A stretch of DNA of 40,315 bases from Natranaerobius trueperi (lineage in GTDB: Bacteria; Bacillota; Natranaerobiia; Natranaerobiales; Natranaerobiaceae), in contig NZ_NIQC01000024.1 in NCBI RefSeq assembly GCF_002216005.1, positions 1 through 40,315 on the forward strand, given 5' to 3'. This document shows positions 31,692 through 40,185 of the stretch, piece after piece. The notes beneath the pieces were generated by a model, which was given only the letters and a program-made list of their open reading frames with translations, was not told the DNA's origin and did not search any database. Every line of letters starts with the position of its first letter. The stretch's first letter is position 1. The position numbers and the translations under genes were made by a program.

Positions 31692-33623
31692 CTATTCATT
31701 TAATTCTGTAATACTTTCAACATCTACATAACTCGGAACTACTAACCCTATTCTAGCATCTTCATAGACTGGCCCTAGAACTTCAATATCATCCTCAAAT
31801 TTATCTAAATAAGTTTCATGAGTAGTTTCCCAAGCTGAAACAAAAACATCAATACCACTATCAGCCATATCTGTTAAGATTAGTGCTGGTGATGCTTCAA
31901 TAAGTTCAACCTCATAGTTATAACTTTGTAATACTTCCTTTACTGTATGTGCCTGGGCAATTGAACATTGCCAGTTCATATAACCCAGTTGCACTTCTTT
32001 ACCCTCACCGTCAAAGTCCTCAGGTACCCAATCTTTTACAATTTCGTCATTTTCTTTTACCCATTTTTCTCGAGCTTTTTCTTCATCCATGGCCTTATAA
32101 TCAATAAGGTTCATAACTTCACCTAATTCTTCATCAGTCATATAAAACTCATCGATAAACTCATGTACATCTTCCATATCTTTTTCTAACTCTTCTCTTA
32201 CTACAGCTTTTATATCTTCACCTTCTCCATATACCCCTTCAGGGTCTTCTAAGAATTCAAGATCCCATTTAGAAAATTTCCAGTGAGGGGTCCATCCTGT
32301 TGCAACTACCCATTCTTCGTTTTCAATTGATGCTTGTAACTCAGCTTCCATAGCATTCTGTGACGCATGCATTGAATCAAAATACTCAAGACTCTCATAG
32401 CTGTCTTTAGCCTTTGAAGTGATATGCATAATTCCTGCACCTGCATCTATCCCAATTATTTCAAAGTTAAACTTTTCAGCAACTGTCCCTTGTAATTCTT
32501 CAGGTTTTTCTTTTGTAGTCTCTTCTGGTTTTTCGAATTCTTCTTCAAATTGTTCCATTTGTTTTTCATGAAGTTCTTCAAAAGTTATTGTATTTTCTAT
32601 GTCCACAAAATCTAACTCAACTCCGTAATCGTAAATATCTGCTGTTTGTGTTAGTGACATACTCAGTTCTTCTATATTATAGTCTATTTTTGATTCAATT
32701 TTAGTGGTCTCAAAAGTTTCTTTATTTACATACATATCATAGTCCATAGTAATATCTAAACTATCAAATACTTCTTTCATAGATTTTGTAACTTCTTCAT
32801 CTTCATATAGATCCAACATATCATCCATATCATAAAGATCTTTCAAAAGTTTTTTAAAGCCATCTTGGTCTAATGAAATATTAACTAGATAATAATCCTC
32901 TTCATCAATTACAACTTGTTCATTTAAACTATAATCTACACCATAATCCTTAGAAAGCTCTAGTGAAGAAGCAGGATCTAAATTCATAAGATGTTGCATT
33001 CCATCTATACCTAACTCATCTAGTTCACTTACTATCCAAGTATCTTCTTCAAATTTTTGATACATTTTTTCATCTGTCATAAATAACTTAGAACCTTCTA
33101 CTTCATCTGAAAGATCATGCATTGGTACATCCATTTCTTGCACAACAAACACTGAAAAAGGATCATGTCTTACATCTGCCTTCATATTAAATGTCATATT
33201 TTGTTCACTCGAAGTCTCTTCTGGTGCTTGTTCTGGCAGATCAAAATCTAGGTTCATTTCACCTTCACCAGTCATTCGATAGGTATTTTGTTTTTCCATA
33301 AATTCTTCTGCTTTTACTACAATATCCTCAGCTGAGAGCTCTTCTTTTTTAGATACATAGATTGTATTAGTACTACTTTCAAAGTAAACAGTAGCATTGT
33401 TATCTTCAAAAACCTCACGTAATGGTACATAACCTTTTGTTTCTAAACCTAAAAGATCTGTTACAACTTTTCCATCTAGTTGTGTACGACCATTTTCGAT
33501 GTACATATCAGCTGTAATTTCTTGATCATTTATATATAAAGATAGATCATTTTCTGCATGACCTGTAGAAACTAATGGTGATACCATAAGTATCATCACC
33601 AAACAACCAGTTAATAGTTTCAT
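31692..33623 (-). CDS. Secreted three-domain protein: copper-amine-oxidase-N-like, DUF6612-like and OpuAC betaine-binding domains
   Basis: A 643-residue exported, very acidic protein. Residues 1-23 are a signal peptide without a lipobox Cys. Residues 25-93 resemble the copper amine oxidase N-terminal (stalk) domain of Firmicute surface proteins (LSLYINDQEI...GYVPLREVFEDNNATVYFESSTNTIYVSKK). Residues about 97-340 resemble DUF6612, a LolA/LppX-like fold (AEEFMEKQNTYRMTGEGEMNL, MYVNKETFETTKIES). After an acidic linker, residues 386-643 are a full OpuAC domain: IIGIDAGAGIMHIT, ATGWTPHWKF (Trp443), YMNWQCSIA (Trp551), VSAWETTHETY (Trp598, His602). No transporter genes are adjacent. The ATG follows GGGGAGGGG. 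How the domains cooperate is unknown; the first two assignments are less certain than the third. Confidence 0.82.
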   Translation of the reverse strand: MKLLTGCLVMILMVSPLVSTGHAENDLSLYINDQEITADMYIENGRTQLDGKVVTDLLGLETKGYVPLREVFEDNNATVYFESSTNTIYVSKKEELSAEDIVVKAEEFMEKQNTYRMTGEGEMNLDFDLPEQAPEETSSEQNMTFNMKADVRHDPFSVFVVQEMDVPMHDLSDEVEGSKLFMTDEKMYQKFEEDTWIVSELDELGIDGMQHLMNLDPASSLELSKDYGVDYSLNEQVVIDEEDYYLVNISLDQDGFKKLLKDLYDMDDMLDLYEDEEVTKSMKEVFDSLDITMDYDMYVNKETFETTKIESKIDYNIEELSMSLTQTADIYDYGVELDFVDIENTITFEELHEKQMEQFEEEFEKPEETTKEKPEELQGTVAEKFNFEIIGIDAGAGIMHITSKAKDSYESLEYFDSMHASQNAMEAELQASIENEEWVVATGWTPHWKFSKWDLEFLEDPEGVYGEGEDIKAVVREELEKDMEDVHEFIDEFYMTDEELGEVMNLIDYKAMDEEKAREKWVKENDEIVKDWVPEDFDGEGKEVQLGYMNWQCSIAQAHTVKEVLQSYNYEVELIEASPALILTDMADSGIDVFVSAWETTHETYLDKFEDDIEVLGPVYEDARIGLVVPSYVDVESITELNE

Positions 33624-33700
33624 ATAAGCTTACCCCTCCCCTTTTTATACTCACTTCTACATAATTCTATATAATATAAATTTTTCCTTTATTTGTGATA

Positions 33701-34687
33701 TTAATCCATTATATCTATCTTCTGTCCTGTTCTTGTCTCTAACGCTTTCTTATATGCTACACCTGCAACAGCTACATCTAAACACCCCATACCCACACTT
33801 TCATATACTGTAATATCATCTTTATCCTCTCTACTAGGGATTTGTCTAGATATCACTTCACCAATTTCTTTTACCCTATTACTTTCTAGACCATTTTTTA
33901 ATGGAATCTTTAGATCACCACTTTCTTCTATCGCCCCTTCTTTGTTATCAGCTATTAATTTATCAGCACTTGTAATAATATCTTCAGATATTTCTTGCAT
34001 TTCAGGTTTAAAAGCACCTACAGCGTTTATATGTACTTTCTGATCAAGATCTCTTTTATCTATTACCGGATCTTTAGAATTAGTGCATGTTGTAATTATT
34101 TGTGCATTTTCGACTGCTTTTCTAGGAGAATTTTCGATATAAAAATTAATACCTGAAAACTCTTTTTCCATATCAGCTTTGAATTTGTCTGCTTTCTCTT
34201 TTGTTCTATTATAGAGCTTTACATTTTCTATAGAAGGCATAGCAGTTAAAATAGCCATAAGCTGACATCTTGCCTGCCCACCAGTACCTAAAATAGCAGC
34301 AGTTTTTGACTGTTTCGGTGCTAAATATCTTGTAGCGACCCCACTAGAAGCTCCCGTTCTTAACTTAGTCAAATATGAAGCTTCCATTACCGTAAGCACT
34401 TCTCCTGTTATACCATCAAATAACTGCATTGTCCCTTGAATAGCTGGTCTTTCTTTACTAGGGTTATCAGAATAAACTGATAGGGATTTAGTCCCCATAA
34501 TTTTATTTGCTTCTAACCAACTAGGCATAAATAGTCCTACACCATTTACCTGATCTAATTCTAAATGAATCCTCAAAGGAGTCTTGGTATCTCCCATTGA
34601 ATATTGAACAAACGTATTTTCTAACTCATCCATAGCTTCTTTCATCGTTATACTTTTTCTCACATCCGATTTAGATAAAACTAACAT
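33701..34687 (-). CDS. Ornithine cyclodeaminase / mu-crystallin family protein
   Basis: A 328-residue NAD(P)-dependent enzyme family member. Characteristic elements are GTKSLSVY (Lys67, substrate site), LTKLRTGASSGVATRYLA (Arg110), the Rossmann motif AAILGTGGQARCQ (134-139) and the C-terminal SVGMGCLDVAVAG with a conserved Asp. Family reactions include ornithine to proline, alanine dehydrogenase and pyrroline-2-carboxylate reductase; the sequence alone does not decide which. A proline-related activity would fit osmoadaptation, but this is a guess. The ATG at 34687 follows GAGGGGG. It is 77 nt upstream of the OpuAC fusion gene on the same strand and may be co-transcribed with it. Confidence 0.88.
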   Translation of the reverse strand: MLVLSKSDVRKSITMKEAMDELENTFVQYSMGDTKTPLRIHLELDQVNGVGLFMPSWLEANKIMGTKSLSVYSDNPSKERPAIQGTMQLFDGITGEVLTVMEASYLTKLRTGASSGVATRYLAPKQSKTAAILGTGGQARCQLMAILTAMPSIENVKLYNRTKEKADKFKADMEKEFSGINFYIENSPRKAVENAQIITTCTNSKDPVIDKRDLDQKVHINAVGAFKPEMQEISEDIITSADKLIADNKEGAIEESGDLKIPLKNGLESNRVKEIGEVISRQIPSREDKDDITVYESVGMGCLDVAVAGVAYKKALETRTGQKIDIMD

Positions 34688-34828
34688 TTTTTATGCCCCC
34701 TCATATCCTTATTCAAGTTCTATTATATCATGTGATTTACAAAATTTTTCAATAAATTAAACAATAGTACTTAAATAAATTAATTTTAATGATAAAATTA
34801 AAAAGAGAACAATTTTTAGGAGGGGATT

Positions 34829-34990
34829 ATTATCGTTCTTTTTATCTTAGTTATCACAGTTTTATTGGTAGTGCTTCATTTTATAGCATTAATAGAACTA
34901 CAAAAAGAAAATAAAAAAATAATTGAACAAAATGAAAAAATTATTAATTTATTAGAAAGAAAAGATAACCTTAAAAAAAACGATGATTGA
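34829..34990 (+). CDS. Small single-helix membrane protein with an ATT/ATC start
   Basis: A strong ribosome binding site AGGAGGGG (34818-34825) is followed by an open frame with no ATG, GTG or TTG at a usable distance; the codons at the right spacing are ATT (34829) and ATC (34832). From ATC the frame gives 52 residues. A transmembrane helix (IVLFILVITVLLVVLHFIAL) is followed by a charged amphipathic tail (LQKENKKIIEQNEKIINLLERK) with heptad-like character. Such helix-plus-coil miniproteins are common in Firmicutes and generally uncharacterised. The start codon is the uncertain point; no homolog is recognised with confidence. Confidence 0.5.
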   Translation: MIVLFILVITVLLVVLHFIALIELQKENKKIIEQNEKIINLLERKDNLKKNDD

Positions 34991-35050
34991 AATAGTGTGG
35001 AAAAACCAAAGGTTTAGAGAACATATAAAGCCTAATTGGAGTGATACTAT

Positions 35051-35629
35051 ATGTTATCAAATATAGATTTAAAAAGAGTCTCTCTTTCAATATGTATCAT
35101 TTTATTATTAATCCTATCTATAATAGGATATCTAGGCTACAGAAATAATTGGAATTTTAATCTCTTTTTTGAAGAAAAAGTAATAGATCTAGAAGGTGAA
35201 ATAGAAACCCCTGATGGAAACTTAGTGTTAAAACCTAAGAAAATGATGTTATATCATTATAGACTAATTATTTTCATAGATTATGAGCTAAATCCTGACC
35301 TTGATGATTTAGATTTAAAACTACAACACGTTCCTTAGCTCTTGATTACACAACAAGATAATGCTACAAAGAAAAGTTCAAAACCACTACTAGTTAATAA
35401 TGATCTATTTAGCAGTGCAAATAAAAACATAGCTGAAGATTATTTTAGATATGAATATCGATACCATGATCTTTCTAATGGTTTAGACCTAGAGAAAGAT
35501 CTAACCCTTATTCTTTACAATACTGAACTGACAAAACGTGTTCAAAAAAAAGTACCTGCAATTGAACCTAATGATTCCTTTGACTATCCCTATTTAGAAG
35601 TAAATCTAACTGATAAATTATCTTTTTAG
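35051..35629 (+). pseudogene. Membrane-anchored protein gene interrupted by an in-frame TAG
   Basis: The ATG at 35051 follows GGAG. The frame encodes an N-terminal helix (about residues 9-31) and an extracytoplasmic domain (EEKVIDLEGEIETPDGNLVLKPKK), then meets TAG at 35336-35338. The same frame then continues without interruption to TAA at 35627-35629, adding about 95 residues (DLFSSANKNIAEDYFRYEYRYHDLSNGLDLEKDLTLILYN) that look like the rest of one protein. The second part has no ribosome binding site of its own. The simplest reading is a gene recently broken by a nonsense mutation; readthrough of the TAG is possible. The family is not recognised. Confidence 0.65.
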
Positions 35630-35633
35630 TTAA

Positions 35634-35678
35634 TAAGCTCCCTTCTAGTAGTTAAAAAGTCTACTAAAAGGGAGCTTA
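35634..35678. terminator. Bidirectional terminator-like hairpin between convergent genes
   Basis: TAAGCTCCCTT (35634-35644) and AAGGGAGCTTA (35668-35678) are perfectly complementary, with CTAGTAG/CTACTAA continuing the stem inside. It lies between the split gene (plus, ending at 35629) and the nhaC-like gene (minus, ending at 35685). T tracts are weak on both sides. Confidence 0.65.
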
Positions 35679-35684
35679 AATTAT

Positions 35685-37070
35685 CTACTCGCTTTCTTCA
35701 TTTTCCCACTGAGCAGTATTAGTTAATGCATAAATGATCACTATTATAGGTGCTAGAAAACTTATAAAAGTATATGGTATAAATTCAAACCCTACATTCA
35801 ATACCCCTTGTACGTAAACTGCCACAACACCCCACGGAAGAACTATACAACCCAAAGTAGCTGCACTTTCTAATGTTCTAGATAATACACTTAAGTGAAT
35901 GTTCATATCCTTATAAGCTGGTTGAAAAGTTCTACCAGGTACTATTATAGATACCATCATCTCCGCTGATGCTAAAAGCATGATATATGAAGAGGCAAGG
36001 GTAGATAATATCAATCCTTTAGGAGTTTTCACATACTGTAAGAGACTATTTAACAGTACTCTAAGCACACCACAACGTTCTAAAATTCCACCCATTGCAG
36101 TTCCAGCTAAAATCATAGCAACTGTACCCATCATCATATTAATTCCACCATGTGTTAATAATTCATCTACGTATTCGACACCCGTATTTGCAACATATCC
36201 ATTTGCTGATACATTTATTATTGAATTTAAACTTGCATCCTGTGTAATAACTGCAAATAAAGAACCTGCAAGAAAACTAATCATTAATGTAGGTATTGCT
36301 GATACCTTCTTAATAGATAAAATAAGTACTAAAACAGGTGGAATCAGTGTTAGAAAAGATATGTTAAAGTTATCTTGTAGGGTACCTAACATCATGTTTA
36401 CCTCTTCTAAATCAACTGCTTTTCCACTTTGATTAATTCCGAGAATTATATAAAGTATAAGTGAAATCACTGTTGCAGGAGCTGTAACCCATAACATAGA
36501 TTTGATATGATCAAATAAATTAGTTCCTGTCATTGCTGATGTTAAATTAGTTGAATCTGACAAAGGACTCAACTTATCCCCGAAAATTGCTCCAGAGGCA
36601 ATAGCCCCTACTGTCATTCCTACAGGAACACCAAGGCCGCCTCCTACTCCTTGAAGAACGAGTCCCATAGTTGCGATTGTTCCAAAAGAACTTCCAATAA
36701 ATAATGAGGTTAAAGCACACAAAATAAAAGTTATCGGTAAAAAAATTGATGGTGATAACATTTGTAATCCATAGTATATTAGCGTTTGAATAGTACCACC
36801 TAGAATCCAGGTACCAACTACCATTCCAACTATCATTAGTATCAAACAAGCTATTAGTCCATTTTTTATACCATCTACCATTCCCTCTTGGATTTGGTCC
36901 CAAGAATAACCTAGATATAGTGCAAATAAAGCTGCTACTAATGCACCCAAAACTAATGGTGTCTCAAGTACTAATTCAACTCTAATTGCTCCAACAATCA
37001 CTATAATAATTAATGATAGAGCAATAACTGCTTCTAAAAAAGACGGTGACCGTCCACGATGTTCTTCCAT
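35685..37070 (-). CDS. nhaC: NhaC family Na+/H+ antiporter (second copy)
   Basis: A 461-residue membrane protein with about 11-12 helices. The NhaC signature SGAIFGDKLSPLSDSTNLTSAMTGTNLFDHIKSMLW lies near residues 160-195, and SLFIGSSFGTIATMGLVLQGVGGGLGVP precedes it. It is only distantly similar to the other NhaC at 15605-17065 (compare GDKLSPLSDST with GDNLAPISDTT). It is closer to the classical NhaC (or the malate-lactate MleN) branch, so the two probably have different ion or substrate preferences. The ATG at 37070 follows GGGAGGGG. It is a single gene with a terminator-like hairpin downstream. Confidence 0.88.
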   Translation of the reverse strand: MEEHRGRSPSFLEAVIALSLIIIVIVGAIRVELVLETPLVLGALVAALFALYLGYSWDQIQEGMVDGIKNGLIACLILMIVGMVVGTWILGGTIQTLIYYGLQMLSPSIFLPITFILCALTSLFIGSSFGTIATMGLVLQGVGGGLGVPVGMTVGAIASGAIFGDKLSPLSDSTNLTSAMTGTNLFDHIKSMLWVTAPATVISLILYIILGINQSGKAVDLEEVNMMLGTLQDNFNISFLTLIPPVLVLILSIKKVSAIPTLMISFLAGSLFAVITQDASLNSIINVSANGYVANTGVEYVDELLTHGGINMMMGTVAMILAGTAMGGILERCGVLRVLLNSLLQYVKTPKGLILSTLASSYIMLLASAEMMVSIIVPGRTFQPAYKDMNIHLSVLSRTLESAATLGCIVLPWGVVAVYVQGVLNVGFEFIPYTFISFLAPIIVIIYALTNTAQWENEESE

Positions 37071-37468
37071 TTTTACCCCTCCCAGACATTTTAATACTGT
37101 TAGGTATCAGTGTATTAAAGTCAATGATAAACCTTATTTTTTATTGAGTCAATAGACAATCAGCAATTTTATATATTACATGCCAATGTTCTTTGAAAAT
37201 GTCACTCTCCAGCAAGGTAGACCAAGTCTTAAACTCGGTCCTAGGAATTTAATATAGCATTAAAAAGCTCTTGATAAGTCATGTTGTAATTCAAATTGCT
37301 CTTTCACTTGTTTTCTTAGGGGTGAGTTTCATTTTTAGTTAATTTGATTATTTAACTTAGATGAATCCTTTAAAAATGCTTTACCCTACGACTCATAAGA
37401 AAATTTTCTAAGGTAGTTGTGTACTGGGGTTCTTCACTCACTAATTACCATATAACAACAAAAATAAT
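37071..37468. other. Intergenic region without recognisable genes
   Basis: No coding frame of convincing length or character is visible. A small stem (GACCAAGT 37220-37227 with ACTCGGTC 37233-37240, one G-U pair) is the only local structure. Broken frames on the minus strand give no recognisable protein. It should contain the promoter of the nhaC-like gene ending at 37070. Confidence 0.45.
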
Positions 37469-37511
37469 AAATCGAGGGAGAGTCCCCTTATCAAGGAAAC
37501 TCCCTCGATTT
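37469..37511 (-). terminator. Strong terminator downstream of the PTS IIC remnant
   Basis: AAATCGAGGGAG (37469-37480) and CTCCCTCGATTT (37500-37511) form a perfect 12-bp stem, with an inner TCCTT/AAGGA pairing. On the minus strand it is followed by ATTATTTTTG. It is placed to end minus-strand transcripts, about 117 nt after the pseudogene. Confidence 0.75.
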
Positions 37512-37628
37512 ACCAGCATTTTATACTAAAAAATTACTTATATAAATAGGTATGTCTTTGTGTTATTATATGTAATTGTGTTAAAGGCTCTAACATAACT
37601 GCCAAAAATTTACCGGAATCTTCAAATT

Positions 37629-38011
37629 CTAATTTAATGCTCCACCGAAAGATGCTATTGAAGCAATACCCATAGCTAACCCTTCTAAACCTAACATAGC
37701 TGTAAGATCCATTGAACTAAGTCGAGAAGACAAATCATCTTTATTATGCCTCCAAGTAAAAATCCCATAACTATAGGTGCTTGTTGAGATGCTAATAATA
37801 TTGTATCTCCGATGTTTAAAAGAGTTGTGTCTACAATAGGTGTACTAATTACTCCTATTAATCTAGAAGCTGGTGCGAATACTACTGCTCCTATAATTAA
37901 TTCAGTGCCCTTTGGGAAGCTTTTTTCTATATAAGGTATAGCTAATGACATGACATAGCCTGGTATGATACTTAAAACCTGACTAGACTCTGCAAGATGG
38001 TATACTATCAC
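37629..38011 (-). pseudogene. Remnant of a PTS-type IIC membrane protein
   Basis: The minus strand encodes LAIPYIEKSFPKGTELIIGAVVFAPASRLIGVISTPIVDTTLLNIGDTILLASQQAPIVMGFLLGGIIKMI. After a frameshift near 37745 it continues as LSSMDLTAMLGLEGLAMGIASIASFGGALN to a stop at 37629-37631. The pattern (membrane segments with PIVMGFLLGGIIxxI then SSxxLTAMLGLxGLAMG) resembles the C-terminal half of the PTS_EIIC_2 family. The N-terminal half is missing and the frame is broken, so it is not functional. The family call is moderately confident. Confidence 0.6.
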
Positions 38012-38124
38012 AATTGACCGCCAGAGAAATAAATCCGTCTAACTAAAATACTCTCTATTTAAATATACTGATAGTACGTAATTTCCCAAATATACCTGTG
38101 GTTAAAAATTATTGTTAAGGCTTT

Positions 38125-38646
38125 CTAGAAAGACACCCCTAAAAGTTTTATAAAAAATAAATACATAATTATAGGGGCTACCGTTCCCAATAAGATAATT
38201 TGTTTGATTTTATAAAAACCAAAACAAATAAGTGAAGCTATCAAGCCAGTTGAGACTGTGGATATAAAGCCTATTATAGGAACAAAGTAAACAAAATAAA
38301 CCATAACTAACAACAATAATAATACTAGCTGTAATTCCTTTAAAAAACTAAAAATATCACTTTTGACATTGCTTTGTTTTTTTAGTGAAGAATTTGAGAA
38401 TAGTGTTTCAACTATCACCATTACTGAACTAAACAGAATAAATACTGTCCAAAATCTAGGTATAAATTGTGGGTTTCTATAAAATTGATGAACTTCCCCC
38501 CTTATCACTACAGTTTCCGGTATAAATATAAACCATAGGAATAATCCAGCTATTACTCCTACTATGCCAATGATAAGTTCTTTTAAATGGACAGCTAAAA
38601 ATTTCTTGAAAAACAATTTAGTATCATTGTTATTTATCTTGCTCAT
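38125..38646 (-). CDS. tctB: Tripartite tricarboxylate transporter small membrane subunit TctB
   Basis: A 173-residue membrane protein with four predicted helices (about residues 22-42, 65-83, 103-122 and 128-170 in two parts). The segment NPQFIPRFWTVFILF after the first helix is typical of TctB. It forms the small membrane subunit of TctABC secondary transporters, which import citrate or other carboxylates driven by an ion gradient with the help of a soluble binding protein TctC. No tctC is in the window. The ATG at 38646 lies inside the end of tctA (17-nt overlap), preceded by AGGATAG, so translation is coupled. Confidence 0.82.
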   Translation of the reverse strand: MSKINNNDTKLFFKKFLAVHLKELIIGIVGVIAGLFLWFIFIPETVVIRGEVHQFYRNPQFIPRFWTVFILFSSVMVIVETLFSNSSLKKQSNVKSDIFSFLKELQLVLLLLLVMVYFVYFVPIIGFISTVSTGLIASLICFGFYKIKQIILLGTVAPIIMYLFFIKLLGVSF

Positions 38647-40168
38647 CTATCCTGTCCCCCTCAACCTTCATTCTTCTATTATTTAGGTTTTGCCATACAA
38701 CTAAACTAACTGCTAATACACAGAGGACTAGTCCTATTTGGCTTATACTAGAAGATATAAATATATCCCACTCACCTTGTGAAGTTTGTAAAGATCGCCT
38801 AAGACCCCTTTCAAGCTGTCCAGAAAGAATAAAAGCTAAAGCCATAGGCGCAACCGGAATACTTCCTTTTTTCATAAGGTACGCTAAAAAACCTATACCA
38901 ATGGTAACTCCTACATCAAGCATGCGGTTGTTCACAGCATAAACTCCGATCATACAAATAAAAAGTACTATTGGATAAACTATTTTAGGATCTCTTTTTA
39001 ATATCCAAATCAAAGGTTTTATCATTACATTTGCAAAGATCATATTAATAAAGTTGGCGATTATTAAAGCTAAAAAAATTGCATATATAACTTCTCCGTG
39101 ATCATCAAAAATCCCCGGGCCTGGAGTAATGCCCTGAAGACCTAACGCAGCTAGAAGCAAAGCCGCTACTGAACTTCCAGGTATCCCCAATACAAACATA
39201 GGTAACATATTAGAACCAGAAACCGCACTATTTCCGGATTCTGCACTCACAACTCCAGGTAAAACTCCTTCTCCAAAGTTCCCTTCCTTTGTTTCACCAC
39301 CATAGGCTGATTTGGTAATAGTATAGCTTAGAAAAGCAGCTGCAGAGGCACCTAATCCCGGAATAATACCAGTTATTGTTCCTGTACTGGTACCAATAAA
39401 AAAAGATTTTAAGCTTTCCTTGATATCACTCAAGTTTATAGACGGTCCGTAAATAGTTGTATTATTACTCTTTTTCGAAGAAACGCTTTTTTTATAAGTA
39501 GATAAATTGATAAATATCTCTGAAATCGCAAATAAGCCAATAAGCACAGCTACTAATTCTAAACTGTTAATCCTTCCTAAATCCGGTCCGATTCCTAGTC
39601 GAGGTGTTCCTACAAGAGGATCTCTACCTACTGAACCTACTAACATCCCTAGTCCCATAGATAAAAAACCTTTCCACATTGATTGCCCCGAAAGAGTAGA
39701 AGTAAGTATTAAAGCAAAAATGATAACCCAAAACATTTCTGGGGGACCGAATAACAGAGCTACTCCCGCTAAAGATACCGATCCAATAATTAAAAAAACG
39801 TCACTGCAAATATCTGCAAACCCTGAACTTAAAATAGCGCCTTGTAAAGCTTTTTTTCCAAATCCTTTTTGGCTCATAGGATATCCATCAATAACTGTAG
39901 CAACAGCACCAGAGGTACCAGGTGTATTTAATAGAATAGCAGATATAGTTCCTCCCAACAGAGAACCTTTATATAAACCGATTAGTAAGATCATAGCCGC
40001 TACAGGCTCAAGGCCAAAAGTTATTGGAAGCAAAACACCAATCCCTATAGAGGGTCCTAAGCCGGGTATAGCACCGAGAGCTAAGCCTACTGCTAATCCT
40101 ATACACATAAAAACTATCGATTGCAATGAAAATACCATCGCTGCTGAAGCTGGAAGTAGTTCTAACAT
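38630..40168 (-). CDS. tctA: Tripartite tricarboxylate transporter large membrane subunit TctA
   Basis: A 512-residue membrane protein with about 11-12 helices. The two family repeats are visible: LGLAVGLALGAIPGLGPSIGIGVLLPITFGLEPVAAMILLIGLYKGSLLGGTISAILLNTPGTSGAV near the N-terminus and GTITGIIPGLGASAAAFLSY...GEGVLPGVVSAESGNSAVSGSNMLPM in the middle. TctA forms the translocation path for carboxylates. I choose ATG at 40168-40166, 6 nt after AGAGGTG; a GTG at 40177 overlaps the ribosome binding site. It is coupled to tctB by overlap. The 3' end of a group II intron lies within 20-30 nt upstream, so tctA may depend on splicing or on a promoter within the intron. Confidence 0.92.
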   Translation of the reverse strand: MLELLPASAAMVFSLQSIVFMCIGLAVGLALGAIPGLGPSIGIGVLLPITFGLEPVAAMILLIGLYKGSLLGGTISAILLNTPGTSGAVATVIDGYPMSQKGFGKKALQGAILSSGFADICSDVFLIIGSVSLAGVALLFGPPEMFWVIIFALILTSTLSGQSMWKGFLSMGLGMLVGSVGRDPLVGTPRLGIGPDLGRINSLELVAVLIGLFAISEIFINLSTYKKSVSSKKSNNTTIYGPSINLSDIKESLKSFFIGTSTGTITGIIPGLGASAAAFLSYTITKSAYGGETKEGNFGEGVLPGVVSAESGNSAVSGSNMLPMFVLGIPGSSVAALLLAALGLQGITPGPGIFDDHGEVIYAIFLALIIANFINMIFANVMIKPLIWILKRDPKIVYPIVLFICMIGVYAVNNRMLDVGVTIGIGFLAYLMKKGSIPVAPMALAFILSGQLERGLRRSLQTSQGEWDIFISSSISQIGLVLCVLAVSLVVWQNLNNRRMKVEGDRIDEQDK

Positions 40169-40185
40169 TGCTTTCACCTCTTTCT

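Noticed and set aside
26128-33623. The OpuAC domains have the opposite half order from some other betaine-binding proteins and could be called newly permuted.
   Set aside because: This order is the same as in Bacillus subtilis OpuAC as I recall it, so it is an established variant and not novel by itself.
37200-37245. Small stem GACCAAGT/ACTCGGTC considered as part of a riboswitch upstream of the second nhaC.
   Set aside because: It contains none of the conserved cores of known riboswitch classes that I can recognise, and the surrounding sequence shows no second stem of comparable quality.
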